64,000 bases of DNA from Gracilibacillus oryzae (GTDB lineage: Bacteria > Bacillota > Bacilli > Bacillales > Amphibacillaceae). The notes below the pieces were generated by a model. It was not told where the DNA came from, made no database searches, and saw only the letters and a list, made by a program, of their open reading frames with translations. Within the stretch, counting starts at the first letter, position 1. Each line of letters opens with the position of its first letter. The DNA lies in assembly GCF_009498735.1 (NCBI RefSeq), contig NZ_ML762430.1:57947-121946 (forward strand), written 5' to 3'. Shown piece after piece: positions 36,339 to 45,093 of the stretch. The translations under genes and the position numbers were made by a program.

Positions 36339-37160
36339 TTATCGGCGGTTCTTCCCTTCAATTGTAAGTAATGTCATTTGACTTTGATTAAATAAACGTA
36401 TAGGCACAGTACTTGTTCCAAGTCCGCTGTCAATATACAAATGCTGATTTTCGGTTATTGAAAACAATCCTTTATCATACTCAGGAAACAAGCCCTGATC
36501 TGGTGCGATCATGGCTCCAACGAAAGGGATGCGAATCTGCCCGCCATGAGTATGGCCACTTAGGATTAAGTCAATATTGTCTGGATAATCTGTCTCCATC
36601 ACATCTGGTGCATGGGATAGTAATATCGTATAATAACTGTCATTTAACCCTTCGGTCGCTAAATCCAGTTCATCATGTTCGGTTGATGGATCTGCCACTC
36701 CAGCTAGCTGCACATCAAACTCATGAGGCGTCTCAACTAATGTATTTTGATTATCTAGTATGTGTACATCTCGTTCTTTCAATCCATCCCAAAGCTGTTG
36801 TCTAAGCGGGTTTTCCCATTCATGATTACCAGTAACATAGTATGTATTCTCACACAATGCAACTAAGTCTTCTGCAAGCGTAAAAACATTATCAAATTTA
36901 TCAGTAGTTCGACTAATCAAATCACCTGTAATTACAATAATATCAGGATTGATGTCAAAGACTTTTTCTATCAATTTATGGTCATATTCTTTATTGTGCA
37001 CATCTGAAATTTGCAAGATGGTGAAAGATTGATTGTTTGCCAGTTTCTCTGTTTCTATATTCACTGTTTCCACTTTAAAAATATTAGTATCATAATATAT
37101 TTTTCCAATACCTGTTATGGCGAACAATACAATTGCCATGACAATTATTTTCTTCCTCAT
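36339..37160 (-). CDS. Membrane-anchored metallophosphoesterase (YkuE/YaeI-like)
   Basis: The 273-aa protein has an N-terminal membrane anchor (about residues 4-20) and the calcineurin-type motifs: ILQISDVHNKEY (DxH), VITGDLISR (GDxxxR), YVTGNHEWENP (GNHE), LLSHAPDV and LSGHTHGGQIRIP (GHxH). Such enzymes cut phosphodiesters, for example phospholipids in the YkuE group. Of two adjacent ATG codons, 37160 is six bases from GAGGGA and is preferred. Confidence 0.85.
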   Translation of the reverse strand: MRKKIIVMAIVLFAITGIGKIYYDTNIFKVETVNIETEKLANNQSFTILQISDVHNKEYDHKLIEKVFDINPDIIVITGDLISRTTDKFDNVFTLAEDLVALCENTYYVTGNHEWENPLRQQLWDGLKERDVHILDNQNTLVETPHEFDVQLAGVADPSTEHDELDLATEGLNDSYYTILLSHAPDVMETDYPDNIDLILSGHTHGGQIRIPFVGAMIAPDQGLFPEYDKGLFSITENQHLYIDSGLGTSTVPIRLFNQSQMTLLTIEGKNRR

Positions 37161-37248
37161 CATTGTTCCCTCACTCATTTGTTTTCTTCTTATGCTACCA
37201 TAAAATAGCATGATTGTATCAAAAAAAATTGTTCGCTAGAGGTGAAAT

Positions 37249-38193
37249 ATGAAGATAAATTATCTTGAATATGGCGATAAATCAGCTCCTGTCATCATAT
37301 TTATTCATGGTGGCGGAGTGAGCGGCTGGATGTGGGATCAACAAGTTGCATATTTCAGCAGTTATCATTGTATAGTACCAGACTTGCCAGAACATGGACG
37401 AGCTGATAATAATGAGCCATTCTCGATCAGAACAAGTGCAGAAAACTTAATATCATTAATTAAGGAGAAAGCAAACGGGAAAAAAGTATATGTAATTGGA
37501 TTTTCTTTAGGTGCTCAGGTACTGATTCAAATGTTAAGCATTAAACCTGATTTAGTGGAAGCTGCCATTATCAACAGCGCCTTAGTAAGACCGAACCGTG
37601 CGATGACTATGTGGATGACTCCTCTAATAAAATTGTCATATCCATTAATTAAATGGAGAAGCTTCTCCAAATTACAAGCGCGAACTTTATATATAAGTGA
37701 TTCTTATTTCGAAAAATATTATAAGGAAAGCAGACAAATAAAACGGGAAACATTATTGCGCGTATTAATGGAAAATATGTCTTTTCCTATTCCAGATACC
37801 TTTTGCAAGGTCAGAGCCAGAATATTAATAACGGTAGGTCAAAAAGAAAATAACATGATGAAAAAGTCGGCAATTGATCTAGTGAAAGCAAATCCAAATT
37901 GTACTGGTATTGTTCTGGAAAACGCAGGGCATGGTGTTTCGCTTGCCAATCCCGTATTTTTCAACAATTTGGCAGAATCTTGGCTGGAAAAAAACTCCTT
38001 ACCTGATGCAAAAGGACGTTTTAAGGAAATAATGCAATTATTCCATAAAAATATGGAACAAGCCGTTAGAAAGATGATGCACAATGGACAAAAGCCTAAA
38101 CGACTACATTTTTACTCTTTTTGTTACATAATTAGGGCAAATGTACCTGTTTGTCCTTCACATAAATGCGCCTATCCTCATAAAATTAATTAA
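37249..38193 (+). CDS. Alpha/beta hydrolase
   Basis: The 314-aa protein has FIHGGGVSGWMWDQQ (oxyanion region), the nucleophile elbow VIGFSLGAQ (about residues 83-91) and ENAGHGVSLANP with the catalytic His (about 224-228). The core ends near residue 250. The last 50 residues (from about NMEQAVRKMMHNGQKPKRLH) are unlike the family and may be a neutral extension overlapping the promoter of the next gene. It is divergent from the phosphoesterase gene. Confidence 0.8.
   Translation: MKINYLEYGDKSAPVIIFIHGGGVSGWMWDQQVAYFSSYHCIVPDLPEHGRADNNEPFSIRTSAENLISLIKEKANGKKVYVIGFSLGAQVLIQMLSIKPDLVEAAIINSALVRPNRAMTMWMTPLIKLSYPLIKWRSFSKLQARTLYISDSYFEKYYKESRQIKRETLLRVLMENMSFPIPDTFCKVRARILITVGQKENNMMKKSAIDLVKANPNCTGIVLENAGHGVSLANPVFFNNLAESWLEKNSLPDAKGRFKEIMQLFHKNMEQAVRKMMHNGQKPKRLHFYSFCYIIRANVPVCPSHKCAYPHKIN
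38179..38187 (+). promoter_or_regulatory. Sigma-K-like -10 box before the appendage-like gene
   Basis: CATAAAATT is close to CATAnnnTA, with CAC 17 bases upstream as a possible -35. It lies inside the end of the hydrolase gene, 32 bases before ATG 38219. Confidence 0.35.
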
Positions 38194-38218
38194 ATAATAC
38201 TACGAGGAGAGTAAATGT

Positions 38219-38647
38219 ATGTCGAACCAGTGTATCGTATCATCTGTTGTATATGATTGGCTGACTTTTGATGAATGTATAAAAAAAACAAAATTAATTC
38301 CGGACGTAGCAAAAAAGTGTATTCTGGATGATTGTATCTGTATCAATTTCAATGTGAATTGTTTAAATAATGAACCTACCGTGATCTGGGAAGCTATTGG
38401 AATGGTAGTAAATACGGCGACTTTTTCTATTAAACATTGTGGTCCATGTGATAATCCTTATACTATACTGGTCAATGATGAAATTGTGGCATCTGTTACA
38501 AATGATTCAATCTATCAAACAGAAGTAACGAACTTGAGGAATATCTCAGTAATCCGGGAAGGGGAGTTTTACCACCTGACTAGCGCCATTAAAAAATCGG
38601 AATGTTACAAAAGCAAAATCACCTTCATCGTATGCAAGGTATCCTGA
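38219..38647 (+). CDS. Endospore-appendage/coat-like protein, probable altered C-terminus
   Basis: The 142-aa Cys-rich product begins MSNQCIVSSVVYDWL and has CICINFNVNCLN, KHCGPCDNPYTILVNDEIVA and VTNLRNISVI, resembling Ena/DUF3992-type endospore-appendage subunits that polymerise through Cys pairs. After ISVI (about residue 110) the expected closing strand is missing: the last 34 codons are the antisense of the gene at 38546-38791. It therefore looks truncated and read into its neighbour. ATG 38219 follows GAGGAGAG. Confidence 0.55.
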   Translation: MSNQCIVSSVVYDWLTFDECIKKTKLIPDVAKKCILDDCICINFNVNCLNNEPTVIWEAIGMVVNTATFSIKHCGPCDNPYTILVNDEIVASVTNDSIYQTEVTNLRNISVIREGEFYHLTSAIKKSECYKSKITFIVCKVS

Positions 38648-38791
38648 TCCCACCACTGCCACTCCTGTTGCAACATAAATATCCTGCGAAGTGCCTTCTG
38701 GAACACTCCAGCCATAACATAATTGATCCATTACAAAGTCACATGATTCTTGATCATGTTTATCATAACAACATGAACAGAGATTTCCCAT
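38546..38791 (-). CDS. Ena/DUF3992-like spore appendage protein, C-terminally truncated
   Basis: The 81-aa product has CSCCYDKHDQESCDFVMDQL, CYGWSVPEG and VVGSGYLAYDEGDFAFVTFR. This is the pattern of S-type endospore appendage subunits: N-terminal Cys pair, D..C..WS, then GTGYxxYD and a VTxxF strand. Family members continue with about 35 more residues ending in a strand after FTFRRF, absent here because the stop lies inside the convergent gene. GGGGGG precedes ATG by about 11 bases. Confidence 0.6.
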   Translation of the reverse strand: MGNLCSCCYDKHDQESCDFVMDQLCYGWSVPEGTSQDIYVATGVAVVGSGYLAYDEGDFAFVTFRFFNGASQVVKLPFPDY

Positions 38792-39159
38792 CTATCCTAA
38801 TCCCCCCTTCCAGGAGTAAAAAAATTAAATGAACATAAGTTGCTTAGTGAGTCAGAAACATAACATTTTTCCAACTTTACAGCATTTTATGCATGTTTGA
38901 ATATTATGTATGGACAAAATCTCTAAGATAATTAATTTTATTAATTTATAGGCAAAGCGGTGGAACAAAAATGGAAAGAGCAGATAATTACAGGATCATG
39001 CAGATTGCGGGGAAAAGAAAATGTCATTGATATAAATGATTGAATAAAGGGAAATAAAAATAATTACACTTTTTACCACAATTTGCTGGGATATAATGCT
39101 AAAATAATGAAAATGGAAGATGAATTAGAAAGGCAATAAATAGAGAAAGGGGGATTGTT

Positions 39160-39357
39160 TTGGCAAGTTTATTTTTTCTATTACCAATTCTCTCGATAAT
39201 GATTGGATTAAACTTAGTTACACACGGACTTTGGGAGCTAAGGTTAGCTGAAAATAAAAATAAATATGGTAAATATATGTTTTCTGGTTTATTTCTTATT
39301 ATCGTTCTGCCTGCATTGCTTTTTCTGATTGGGAATGTAATCAATAACTTTGTATAA
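39160..39357 (+). CDS. Small two-helix membrane protein
   Basis: The 65-aa product has spans at about residues 3-24 and 42-62 and a central charged RLAENKNKYGKY loop. TTG 39160 follows AAAGGGGG. The gap 38830-39160 upstream contains no gene I can support. It ends 17 bases before the ClpN-GNAT gene. The function is unknown. Confidence 0.5.
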   Translation: MASLFFLLPILSIMIGLNLVTHGLWELRLAENKNKYGKYMFSGLFLIIVLPALLFLIGNVINNFV

Positions 39358-39373
39358 AAAGTGGGGGACAGGT

Positions 39374-40210
39374 ATGCTGGTTTTTACTGATCGAATGTTA
39401 AAAATTATGAGAGATTCAGAGCAACTTGCACAATCATCTGTTTCTCAAGTAGTAACGCCAGGGCATTTACTTTATGGTTGCCTTATCCAAAAGAGTGGGG
39501 CACTTGGTGAAATAAGATTGAAGTCATCAATAGAATTAGAAAAGTTAAGATCCACAGTAATTATGGCAGAACCTCATACAAAAACAACCTCTGATTATCT
39601 CAGTTGTTCTGTATCTAAAGAAGTACTTGCTGTTTTTGAAAAGGCAGCAAATTATATGAAAAACTACAATCAGATCCATTTGAACGAAGGTCACTTGTTA
39701 AAAGCACTAATAAATTCACATAAAGTCGACCATTTATTAACAGAAGAAAATAAGCAAATAATAATAAGACTGGCAACATCCTCAAGAGATATGATAACAC
39801 ACCTCGCCGCATACTCCTTTCCAGATATTACATCAAGATTTATAGACAAAGTCAGTAAGAAAGAAGAAACAGAGCTCATTCAGTTTATGGAAACTCACTT
39901 TTCTGGTTGGCTTGATACTATACAGTTTGCATTTCAACAAGCTGAACAAAATATATATATTGCCCGTAATGATGGTGGGAAAATCATTGGTTTTGCTGCA
40001 TATGACACCTATCAGCATAAAAAAGGTTATTTTGGTCCAATGGGTGTTTTGCCAGATTGCCGGACAAAGGGAGTGGGGTATGCACTCTTACATTATTGTT
40101 TAAAGGACATGAAGGAGATCGGTTATGAATATGCGATTATTGGCGGAGCAGGCCCCCTTGAATTTTATGAAAAAGCTTGTCGTGCAGTAGTTATTCCATT
40201 AAACGAATAA
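39374..40210 (+). CDS. Clp N-domain fused to a GNAT acetyltransferase
   Basis: Residues about 1-130 of this 278-aa protein are a Clp repeat domain: VFTDRMLKIMRDSEQLAQSS, VVTPGHLLYGCLIQKSG and HLNEGHLLKALIN, as in the substrate-adaptor end of ClpC/ClpB. From about residue 150 a GNAT domain follows: IARNDGGKIIGFAAYDTY, FGPMGVLPDCRTKGVGYALL and PLEFYEKA. The combination could let the enzyme recognise proteins as acetyl acceptors. ATG 39374 follows GTGGGGGA. Confidence 0.75.
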   Translation: MLVFTDRMLKIMRDSEQLAQSSVSQVVTPGHLLYGCLIQKSGALGEIRLKSSIELEKLRSTVIMAEPHTKTTSDYLSCSVSKEVLAVFEKAANYMKNYNQIHLNEGHLLKALINSHKVDHLLTEENKQIIIRLATSSRDMITHLAAYSFPDITSRFIDKVSKKEETELIQFMETHFSGWLDTIQFAFQQAEQNIYIARNDGGKIIGFAAYDTYQHKKGYFGPMGVLPDCRTKGVGYALLHYCLKDMKEIGYEYAIIGGAGPLEFYEKACRAVVIPLNE

Positions 40211-40234
40211 ATGGAGAAAGAGGATGGATAAGAT

Positions 40235-40846
40235 ATGCAGAAGGAAAAGTTAATTAGGAAATATGATAAGCAAGTAAAATTGTACGAAAAAAACCGTCAT
40301 AATCCAACCCTTGCCAAATGGCGGAGAGAAATGTTGAAGGATTTGCATGGAAACGTACTGGAGGTTGGGATAGGAGCAGGGGCTAACTTAGCATATTATA
40401 ATAAGCAGAATGTTCATGTTACAGGAGTAGACTTTAGTGTGGAGATGTTAAAAAGTGCAAAGAAGGCAGCTGATTATCACAATGTAAGTGCAGAGTTCTT
40501 ACTAAAAGATGTAGACACATTGGATTTCGAGCCCGATTCCTTTGATTGTATTGTATCAACACTAACTCTGTGCAGTTATCAGGAACCAGTCCGGGTGTTA
40601 GGAAAATTTAACAAATGGTGCAAACAAGGCGGATCGATCCGACTGTTGGAACATGGACTTAGTTCCCATTCATTTCTATCGTTTTCTCAAAAGCTGATCG
40701 ACCCATTATTTAAGAGAGTTTCTGGCTGCCATTGTGACAGAGATATCATCCAATTAGTTAATAAGACTGATATATCCATTGAACATATCGAAAGGTACTG
40801 GACTGATATGGTATATTTAGTTTGGGCGAAACCGTCCATTAAGTGA
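40235..40846 (+). CDS. Class I SAM-dependent methyltransferase
   Basis: The 203-aa protein has motif I LEVGIGAGANLAYY (about residues 39-52), VTGVDFSVEMLKSAKKA, DVDTLDFEPDSFDCIVSTLT and the post-motif LLEHGLSS. It resembles UbiE/Coq5-type or YrhH-like small methyltransferases. The substrate is unknown. It lies 24 bases after the ClpN-GNAT gene, so co-transcription is likely. Confidence 0.8.
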   Translation: MQKEKLIRKYDKQVKLYEKNRHNPTLAKWRREMLKDLHGNVLEVGIGAGANLAYYNKQNVHVTGVDFSVEMLKSAKKAADYHNVSAEFLLKDVDTLDFEPDSFDCIVSTLTLCSYQEPVRVLGKFNKWCKQGGSIRLLEHGLSSHSFLSFSQKLIDPLFKRVSGCHCDRDIIQLVNKTDISIEHIERYWTDMVYLVWAKPSIK

Positions 40847-40899
40847 GCATAGTCGAGCTTTGCTGTTTGTTTGCTGAAATCTCCATTGAGCATAAGGCG

Positions 40900-41016
40900 T
40901 TATCGGAAATCTATACTTCCGCCAGTTACTTTTCGGTCATGAATAACGGTGAGCACCAGTATAACAACCGTTAATACAACATTCAATCCAAGTAAAAAAC
41001 TACGATTCTTTTCCAT
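40900..41016 (-). CDS. Very small single-span membrane protein
   Basis: The 38-aa product MEKNRSFLLGLNVVLTVVIL continues to a second half ending GGSIDFR. ATG follows GGAGGG with six-base spacing, which is why I keep it. It is one helix with a basic tail. No family is recognised. Confidence 0.45.
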   Translation of the reverse strand: MEKNRSFLLGLNVVLTVVILVLTVIHDRKVTGGSIDFR

Positions 41017-41128
41017 ATTTGTCCCTCCAGTTGTTAGATGCAAATAGTATGGCTTAATCGTCCTGAGTTTATGTCAATTACCAAAAGAAAATGTAGAAAC
41101 TAAGATTAGAAAAAGGAGGAAGCATATT

Positions 41129-42001
41129 ATGAAACAAACCGTTATCACACCAGTTAATTTTGCTGAGCAATTTTTCCAAAAGGATTTCAGATTGATTTAT
41201 CACCAAACAGCAGGCCCATTTCAACAGTTAGTAACAGAGGAACAATTTATTGACATTGGAGAATCATTTAATGAGGAAGTGTCAGGTTACATTTTGGAAA
41301 TACATACGAAGCTAGATAAAAATCTTACACATTATTTATGGCTGGATACCAACAGAAGCAAAGCTATCAGTGTTACTTTTGACAATGAACATACGATTCA
41401 CTCCATTCAGCTGGCCCCTTTTCAAACACATCCAGAAACAGACAAGATATATACAAAGAATGAGTATATTATGCCAATTACAGATACATGGTTTGTTGTC
41501 TGGGGAGGAACCAATCAATTTATCAACTATCATTATGCCTACGAAGCCCAACGTTACGCCTATGACCTCGTGATTAAAATTGATGAACAATCATACCAGG
41601 GCAACCCAGGCAATGTGAAGAATTACCATGCTTTTGGAAAAGATCTCATCGCTCCAGCTGATGGACAAGTCATTATGGTTATAAATGATAAAAAAGATCA
41701 TCAAATTGGGGACACAGATGAAAACCAGCCGGCAGGAAATTGTGTTGTCATTGCTCATGATAAGAATGAATATAGTATGATCGCACACATGAAACAAGGA
41801 TCCATTATCGTGAACGAGGGAGATGTTGTTAAACAAGGACAAATGATTGGCAAGTGTGGGAATTCTGGTAATACGTCGGAACCACATATTCATTTCCAAG
41901 TAATGGATCATCCCAATTTCTTAGAAGGTAAGTCGATCCGTATCAGGTTTAATGATCACAGGGATCCGGTCCAGGGGGATTATGTGTCGCCAGTTCTGTA
42001 A
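41129..42001 (+). CDS. M23-family metallopeptidase
   Basis: The 290-aa protein has an N-terminal domain of about 140 residues with no signal peptide, then an M23/LytM domain: YHAFGKDLIAPADGQVIMVI, AGNCVVIAHDKNEYSMIAHM and CGNSGNTSEPHIHFQVMDHP (HxH zinc ligand). M23 enzymes cut peptide cross-links of peptidoglycan or glycyl bonds. The N-terminus resembles DUF3887/peptidase-inhibitory domains but I cannot name it. ATG 41129 follows AAAGGAGGA. Confidence 0.8.
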   Translation: MKQTVITPVNFAEQFFQKDFRLIYHQTAGPFQQLVTEEQFIDIGESFNEEVSGYILEIHTKLDKNLTHYLWLDTNRSKAISVTFDNEHTIHSIQLAPFQTHPETDKIYTKNEYIMPITDTWFVVWGGTNQFINYHYAYEAQRYAYDLVIKIDEQSYQGNPGNVKNYHAFGKDLIAPADGQVIMVINDKKDHQIGDTDENQPAGNCVVIAHDKNEYSMIAHMKQGSIIVNEGDVVKQGQMIGKCGNSGNTSEPHIHFQVMDHPNFLEGKSIRIRFNDHRDPVQGDYVSPVL

Positions 42002-42020
42002 TTTGTACGAAAGTGATGAT

Positions 42021-42052
42021 GGAAATCAAATACATTTTCTTATTTGATTTCC
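42021..42052. terminator. Bidirectional hairpin between convergent genes
   Basis: GGAAATCAAAT (42021-42031) and ATTTGATTTCC (42042-42052) form a perfect 11-bp stem between the stops of the M23 and cation-efflux genes. Confidence 0.65.
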
Positions 42053-42061
42053 TGTATGCAC

Positions 42062-42931
42062 TTAATATGGCTCAATGTGGACATGAACTTCATATACATC
42101 ATGCATTTGTTTTAACTCAGTTTCGACCTCTGTCGAAATATCATGTGCTGTTTCAATATCCAAGTTGTTTTTTACCAGAACGACAATATCCACGACGGCA
42201 TTATTTCCATAACTTCTTGCACGAAGATCTTTTACTCCTTTTACCCCTGTTACTTTTAAAACAGTTTCCTTATATTTGGTCAATTTATTGTCATCAAACC
42301 CGTCCGAAAGGTGATGGGTGGCTTCACGAAAAATATCCCAGGCAGTTTTACAAATAATAAATCCGACAATAAAAGCTGTGAGAGGATCCAGCCAGGACAG
42401 GTTAAACTGGGAGCCAATAATCCCTGCAGCAGCTCCAATACTTACATAAGCATCAGATAAGTTGTCTTTAGCTGCGGCCATAACCGCTTGACTTCTTATT
42501 TTTTCTGCCAGTTTTTTATTATACAAATAAACAAAATACATCACAAACGCACTAAAGACGCCAGTCCATGCAGCAATTAAATCAGGAGTTTCATGATTAC
42601 CGATAAAAATGGAAGTTACTGCTTCATACAATACCTGGAGTCCAACAGTAACCATAATGAAGGATGCAATAAGGGACGCGATTGTTTCTGCTTTCCAATG
42701 GCCGTAGGGGTGGTCGCTGTCAGCGGGTTTTTGGGAGATCCTTAACCCAATTAATACGGCAATTGATGCGACGATATCGGTAGTGTTATTCCAGCCATCT
42801 GCCTGTAACGCTTCCGAACCTGTTATACTCCCAATCGTTAACTTCAGAGCTGCCAGGCAAATATAGGCAGTAATACTGAGAATTGCTCCTTTTTCTCCTA
42901 ATTTCAGATTATCATATTTTTCTTTCTCCAT
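42062..42931 (-). CDS. Cation diffusion facilitator family transporter
   Basis: The 289-aa protein has six spans. Its metal-site signatures are ALQADGWNNTTDIVASIAVL (D and N/D of helix 2, about residues 40-60), HPYGHWKAETIASLI and AAKDNLSDAYVSIGAAAGII (helix 5 D/N..D). A cytoplasmic domain ends EVHVHIEPY with the family His residues. CDF proteins export Zn, Fe, Mn or Co against protons. ATG follows TGGAGGCA. Confidence 0.85.
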   Translation of the reverse strand: MEKEKYDNLKLGEKGAILSITAYICLAALKLTIGSITGSEALQADGWNNTTDIVASIAVLIGLRISQKPADSDHPYGHWKAETIASLIASFIMVTVGLQVLYEAVTSIFIGNHETPDLIAAWTGVFSAFVMYFVYLYNKKLAEKIRSQAVMAAAKDNLSDAYVSIGAAAGIIGSQFNLSWLDPLTAFIVGFIICKTAWDIFREATHHLSDGFDDNKLTKYKETVLKVTGVKGVKDLRARSYGNNAVVDIVVLVKNNLDIETAHDISTEVETELKQMHDVYEVHVHIEPY

Positions 42932-43156
42932 TTCTTTTGCCTCCAGTTATAAAAATCATCATATATTATCCTAACAGATGGGGATTGAGTGGGTCTACAG
43001 CAATGTTTTTGCCTATTTCCTAAAAAATCTGGCGCTGGAAAGAAAGTTTCCCTCGTTTAAAAATAATAGAAAAAGCTAAAAATGCCAAAGTGGAATTAAA
43101 GTTTGATAACCCCACATGGAGGAAATAGTTTGATAGGAAGGGAAAGGTGATCAAAG

Positions 43157-43477
43157 ATGGCAGAAGTCCGGACAAAAGCCAAAGATAATAATTCCTACCA
43201 ACAGCAAAAAGAAGATTATGTGAACAATCGGATGAAACAGCATAATCAGTTTTACAAAAGTATTTATAAAGTGCTGTATACAATTAATGATTTTACGATT
43301 GGCGTATGGTTTTTTGCAGGTAGTATTTTATTCTACTTTGAATCCTTAAAAAAGCTAGGTGTGACACTCTTTGTAATTGGCAGTTTTCAATTTCTCATCA
43401 GACCTACGATTCGGTTAGTTCATGAAGTGAAAGCTAAAAAACATTATGGAAAAGAATATGATCAACAACAAGCCTGA
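43157..43477 (+). CDS. YrhK-like membrane protein
   Basis: The 106-aa protein has two central hydrophobic segments (about residues 46-66 and 72-88) with WFFAGSILFYFESLKKLGVT and VIGSFQFLIRPTIRL, which look like the YrhK domain. Charged tails flank both sides. ATG 43157 follows GGAAAGGTG. The function is unknown. Confidence 0.65.
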   Translation: MAEVRTKAKDNNSYQQQKEDYVNNRMKQHNQFYKSIYKVLYTINDFTIGVWFFAGSILFYFESLKKLGVTLFVIGSFQFLIRPTIRLVHEVKAKKHYGKEYDQQQA

Positions 43478-43505
43478 TTTAAGCAAAAAATCAGGTTTGT
43501 TTCTA
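43473..43505 (+). terminator. Rho-independent terminator
   Basis: CCTGATTT (43473-43480) and AAATCAGG (43488-43495) form a perfect stem followed by TTTGTTTC. The 5' arm overlaps the end of the YrhK-like gene. Confidence 0.7.
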
Positions 43506-43576
43506 TTTTGAAACAAATCTGTCTTGTATTTCGTATAGGAAAAAAGACAAATTAGAAAAGAGAGGAAAGTGAAAAT

Positions 43577-43771
43577 ATGAAGCAATGGTGGGAGAGAAAA
43601 AAATCAAAAACAAGAAAAAGAAGGAAAAAGCAAGAGGACTATACAATAGGTGATTTTATACTTGATATCCTGGTATGGATACCTGAATTCATCATCTTTC
43701 CATTTCGAATACTATATTGGCTGTTCCGCGGGTTGGGAAGATGGATTGGTGACATATTTGATGCGATTTAG
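43577..43771 (+). CDS. Small basic membrane-associated protein
   Basis: The 64-aa product has a very basic first 20 residues (RKKSKTRKRRKKQ) followed by a hydrophobic, Trp- and Phe-rich second half with LDILVWIPEFIIFPFRILYW. ATG 43577 follows AGAGGAAAG. Such short basic/hydrophobic proteins are common in Bacilli and uncharacterised. Confidence 0.6.
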   Translation: MKQWWERKKSKTRKRRKKQEDYTIGDFILDILVWIPEFIIFPFRILYWLFRGLGRWIGDIFDAI

Positions 43772-43881
43772 ATACTCTGCTGAAAAAATATAGAATAGTC
43801 AGAATTTTACTTGAATTTCCACAATCTATCATATATACTTTTATTTAGAACAGGTGTTCGTACGGAGGGGAGTAAAAACAA

Positions 43882-44442
43882 ATGAGACCACCATTAACGA
43901 AAAACATTTCCATACAGGATTTTCATTCCTTTTATTGGCTAAAAAAAGAGTTGCAGCAATTTTGCCGTGAATGTGGAATTAGTACTGCAGGTGCTAAATT
44001 GGAAATCGCTGCTCGAATAGTTCGGTTTATTGAAACAGGCGAAATACAAAAACCATTAAGAAGGAAAAAGACAAATAAACAATCTTGCAATGAGGAGCTT
44101 GGTTTACATACTGTTATTTCGGAAAATCACCGTTGCAGTCAGGAAGTAAGGGCATTCTTTAAATCTATTATTCCTAACTTTCATTTTTCTACCCATATTC
44201 AGACATATTTGAAACAAAATGCCGGCAAAACATATCAAGATGTGGTGGAGGAGTGGTTTGCAGAGGAACAGCGTAAAAAAGACCCTGCATATAAAAAAGA
44301 AATCGCTCCTCAATTTGAATACAACCAATTTATCAGAGATTTCTTTGCAGACCCTGAGAATAAAGGCAAAACCCGGGAAGAAGCAATCAAAGCCTGGAAC
44401 ATTGTGAAAAAACAACCGGGTTCTAACAAGTATGAGAGATAA
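43882..44442 (+). CDS. SAP-domain protein with DUF6434-type C-terminus
   Basis: The 186-aa basic protein contains a SAP-like helix pair (SFYWLKKELQQFCRECGIST and GAKLEIAARIVRFIETGE, about residues 17-54) that binds nucleic acid in other families. The C-terminal part has two copies of F..F.......G.T..(D/E)A...W, in KTYQDVVEEWFAEEQRKKDP and KTREEAIKAWNIVKKQPG. The role is unknown. ATG 43882 follows CGGAGGGGA. Confidence 0.75.
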   Translation: MRPPLTKNISIQDFHSFYWLKKELQQFCRECGISTAGAKLEIAARIVRFIETGEIQKPLRRKKTNKQSCNEELGLHTVISENHRCSQEVRAFFKSIIPNFHFSTHIQTYLKQNAGKTYQDVVEEWFAEEQRKKDPAYKKEIAPQFEYNQFIRDFFADPENKGKTREEAIKAWNIVKKQPGSNKYER

Positions 44443-44459
44443 TAGACAACTGGTCCAGT

Positions 44460-44639
44460 CTAGCTTTTCTTAATAGCCCATGACTGACCGATCACACCAA
44501 TAAAACCGCCAATGGCCAGGATGTAAGGAATGAAAGTTGGCATATCTTCAGGAATTCCAATTACTATATAACTTAGACCTATAATTGTTAATACACAATT
44601 TGATATAAGACCGATTAAAGCTCTTAGCCTTAAACTCAT
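44460..44639 (-). CDS. Small two-helix membrane protein
   Basis: The 59-aa product has spans at about residues 6-27 and 32-52. GGGAGG lies seven bases before ATG 44639 (four before ATG 44642), so I prefer 44639. No family is recognised. Confidence 0.5.
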   Translation of the reverse strand: MSLRLRALIGLISNCVLTIIGLSYIVIGIPEDMPTFIPYILAIGGFIGVIGQSWAIKKS

Positions 44640-44775
44640 CATATCGCCTCCCATAAATTATAAAACAAAATTGTATAAAATATGCCAATTATCGTTCCAT
44701 AAAATTCCTTCTACCCTATTATATCAATTCACAATATGTTAGTATAACTATATGAAAACTAAAAAGGGAGTAATC

Positions 44776-45092
44776 ATGGCAAAACCGTTCGTAATAAGTA
44801 TTTCCTCTGTTTCAGGCGGCGGAAAAACAACATTAACCAATTGGTTTGCCGAAGTGTTTCCAAATGCGACAGTGTTTTATTATGATGACTATGGATTTTC
44901 AGGAACGTCCAATTTTACCGAATGTTATATAATGGTGCGGAACCTGATCAGTGGGACCTTACCCCAATTGTTTCGGATGTAAACAAAACCGCTATGCAGA
45001 AATCGATTATGTCAGCTAGTGATTTAGTTTTAGATGGGTTACTGACTCCAGACGAATTGTCAGCCAATATAGTGGCAGAAATGGGGAAATAA
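44776..45092 (+). pseudogene. P-loop kinase (uridine-kinase-like) with deletion and frameshift
   Basis: The N-terminus VISISSVSGGGKTTLTNWFA carries a Walker A motif (GGGKT) and YYDDYGFSG follows as in AAA/uridine-kinase-like proteins of Bacilli. After FTE (about 44930) homology continues in another frame as WLYNGAEPDQWDLTPIVSDV and then jumps to the C-terminal LVLDGLLTPDELSANIVAEM ending at 45092. About 80 internal residues are missing. ATG 44776 follows AAAAGGGAG. Confidence 0.7.
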
Positions 45093-45093
45093 A

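Noticed and set aside
36413..36805. Plus-strand ORF of 130 aa
   Set aside because: It is antisense to the metallophosphoesterase gene with all catalytic motifs on the minus strand.
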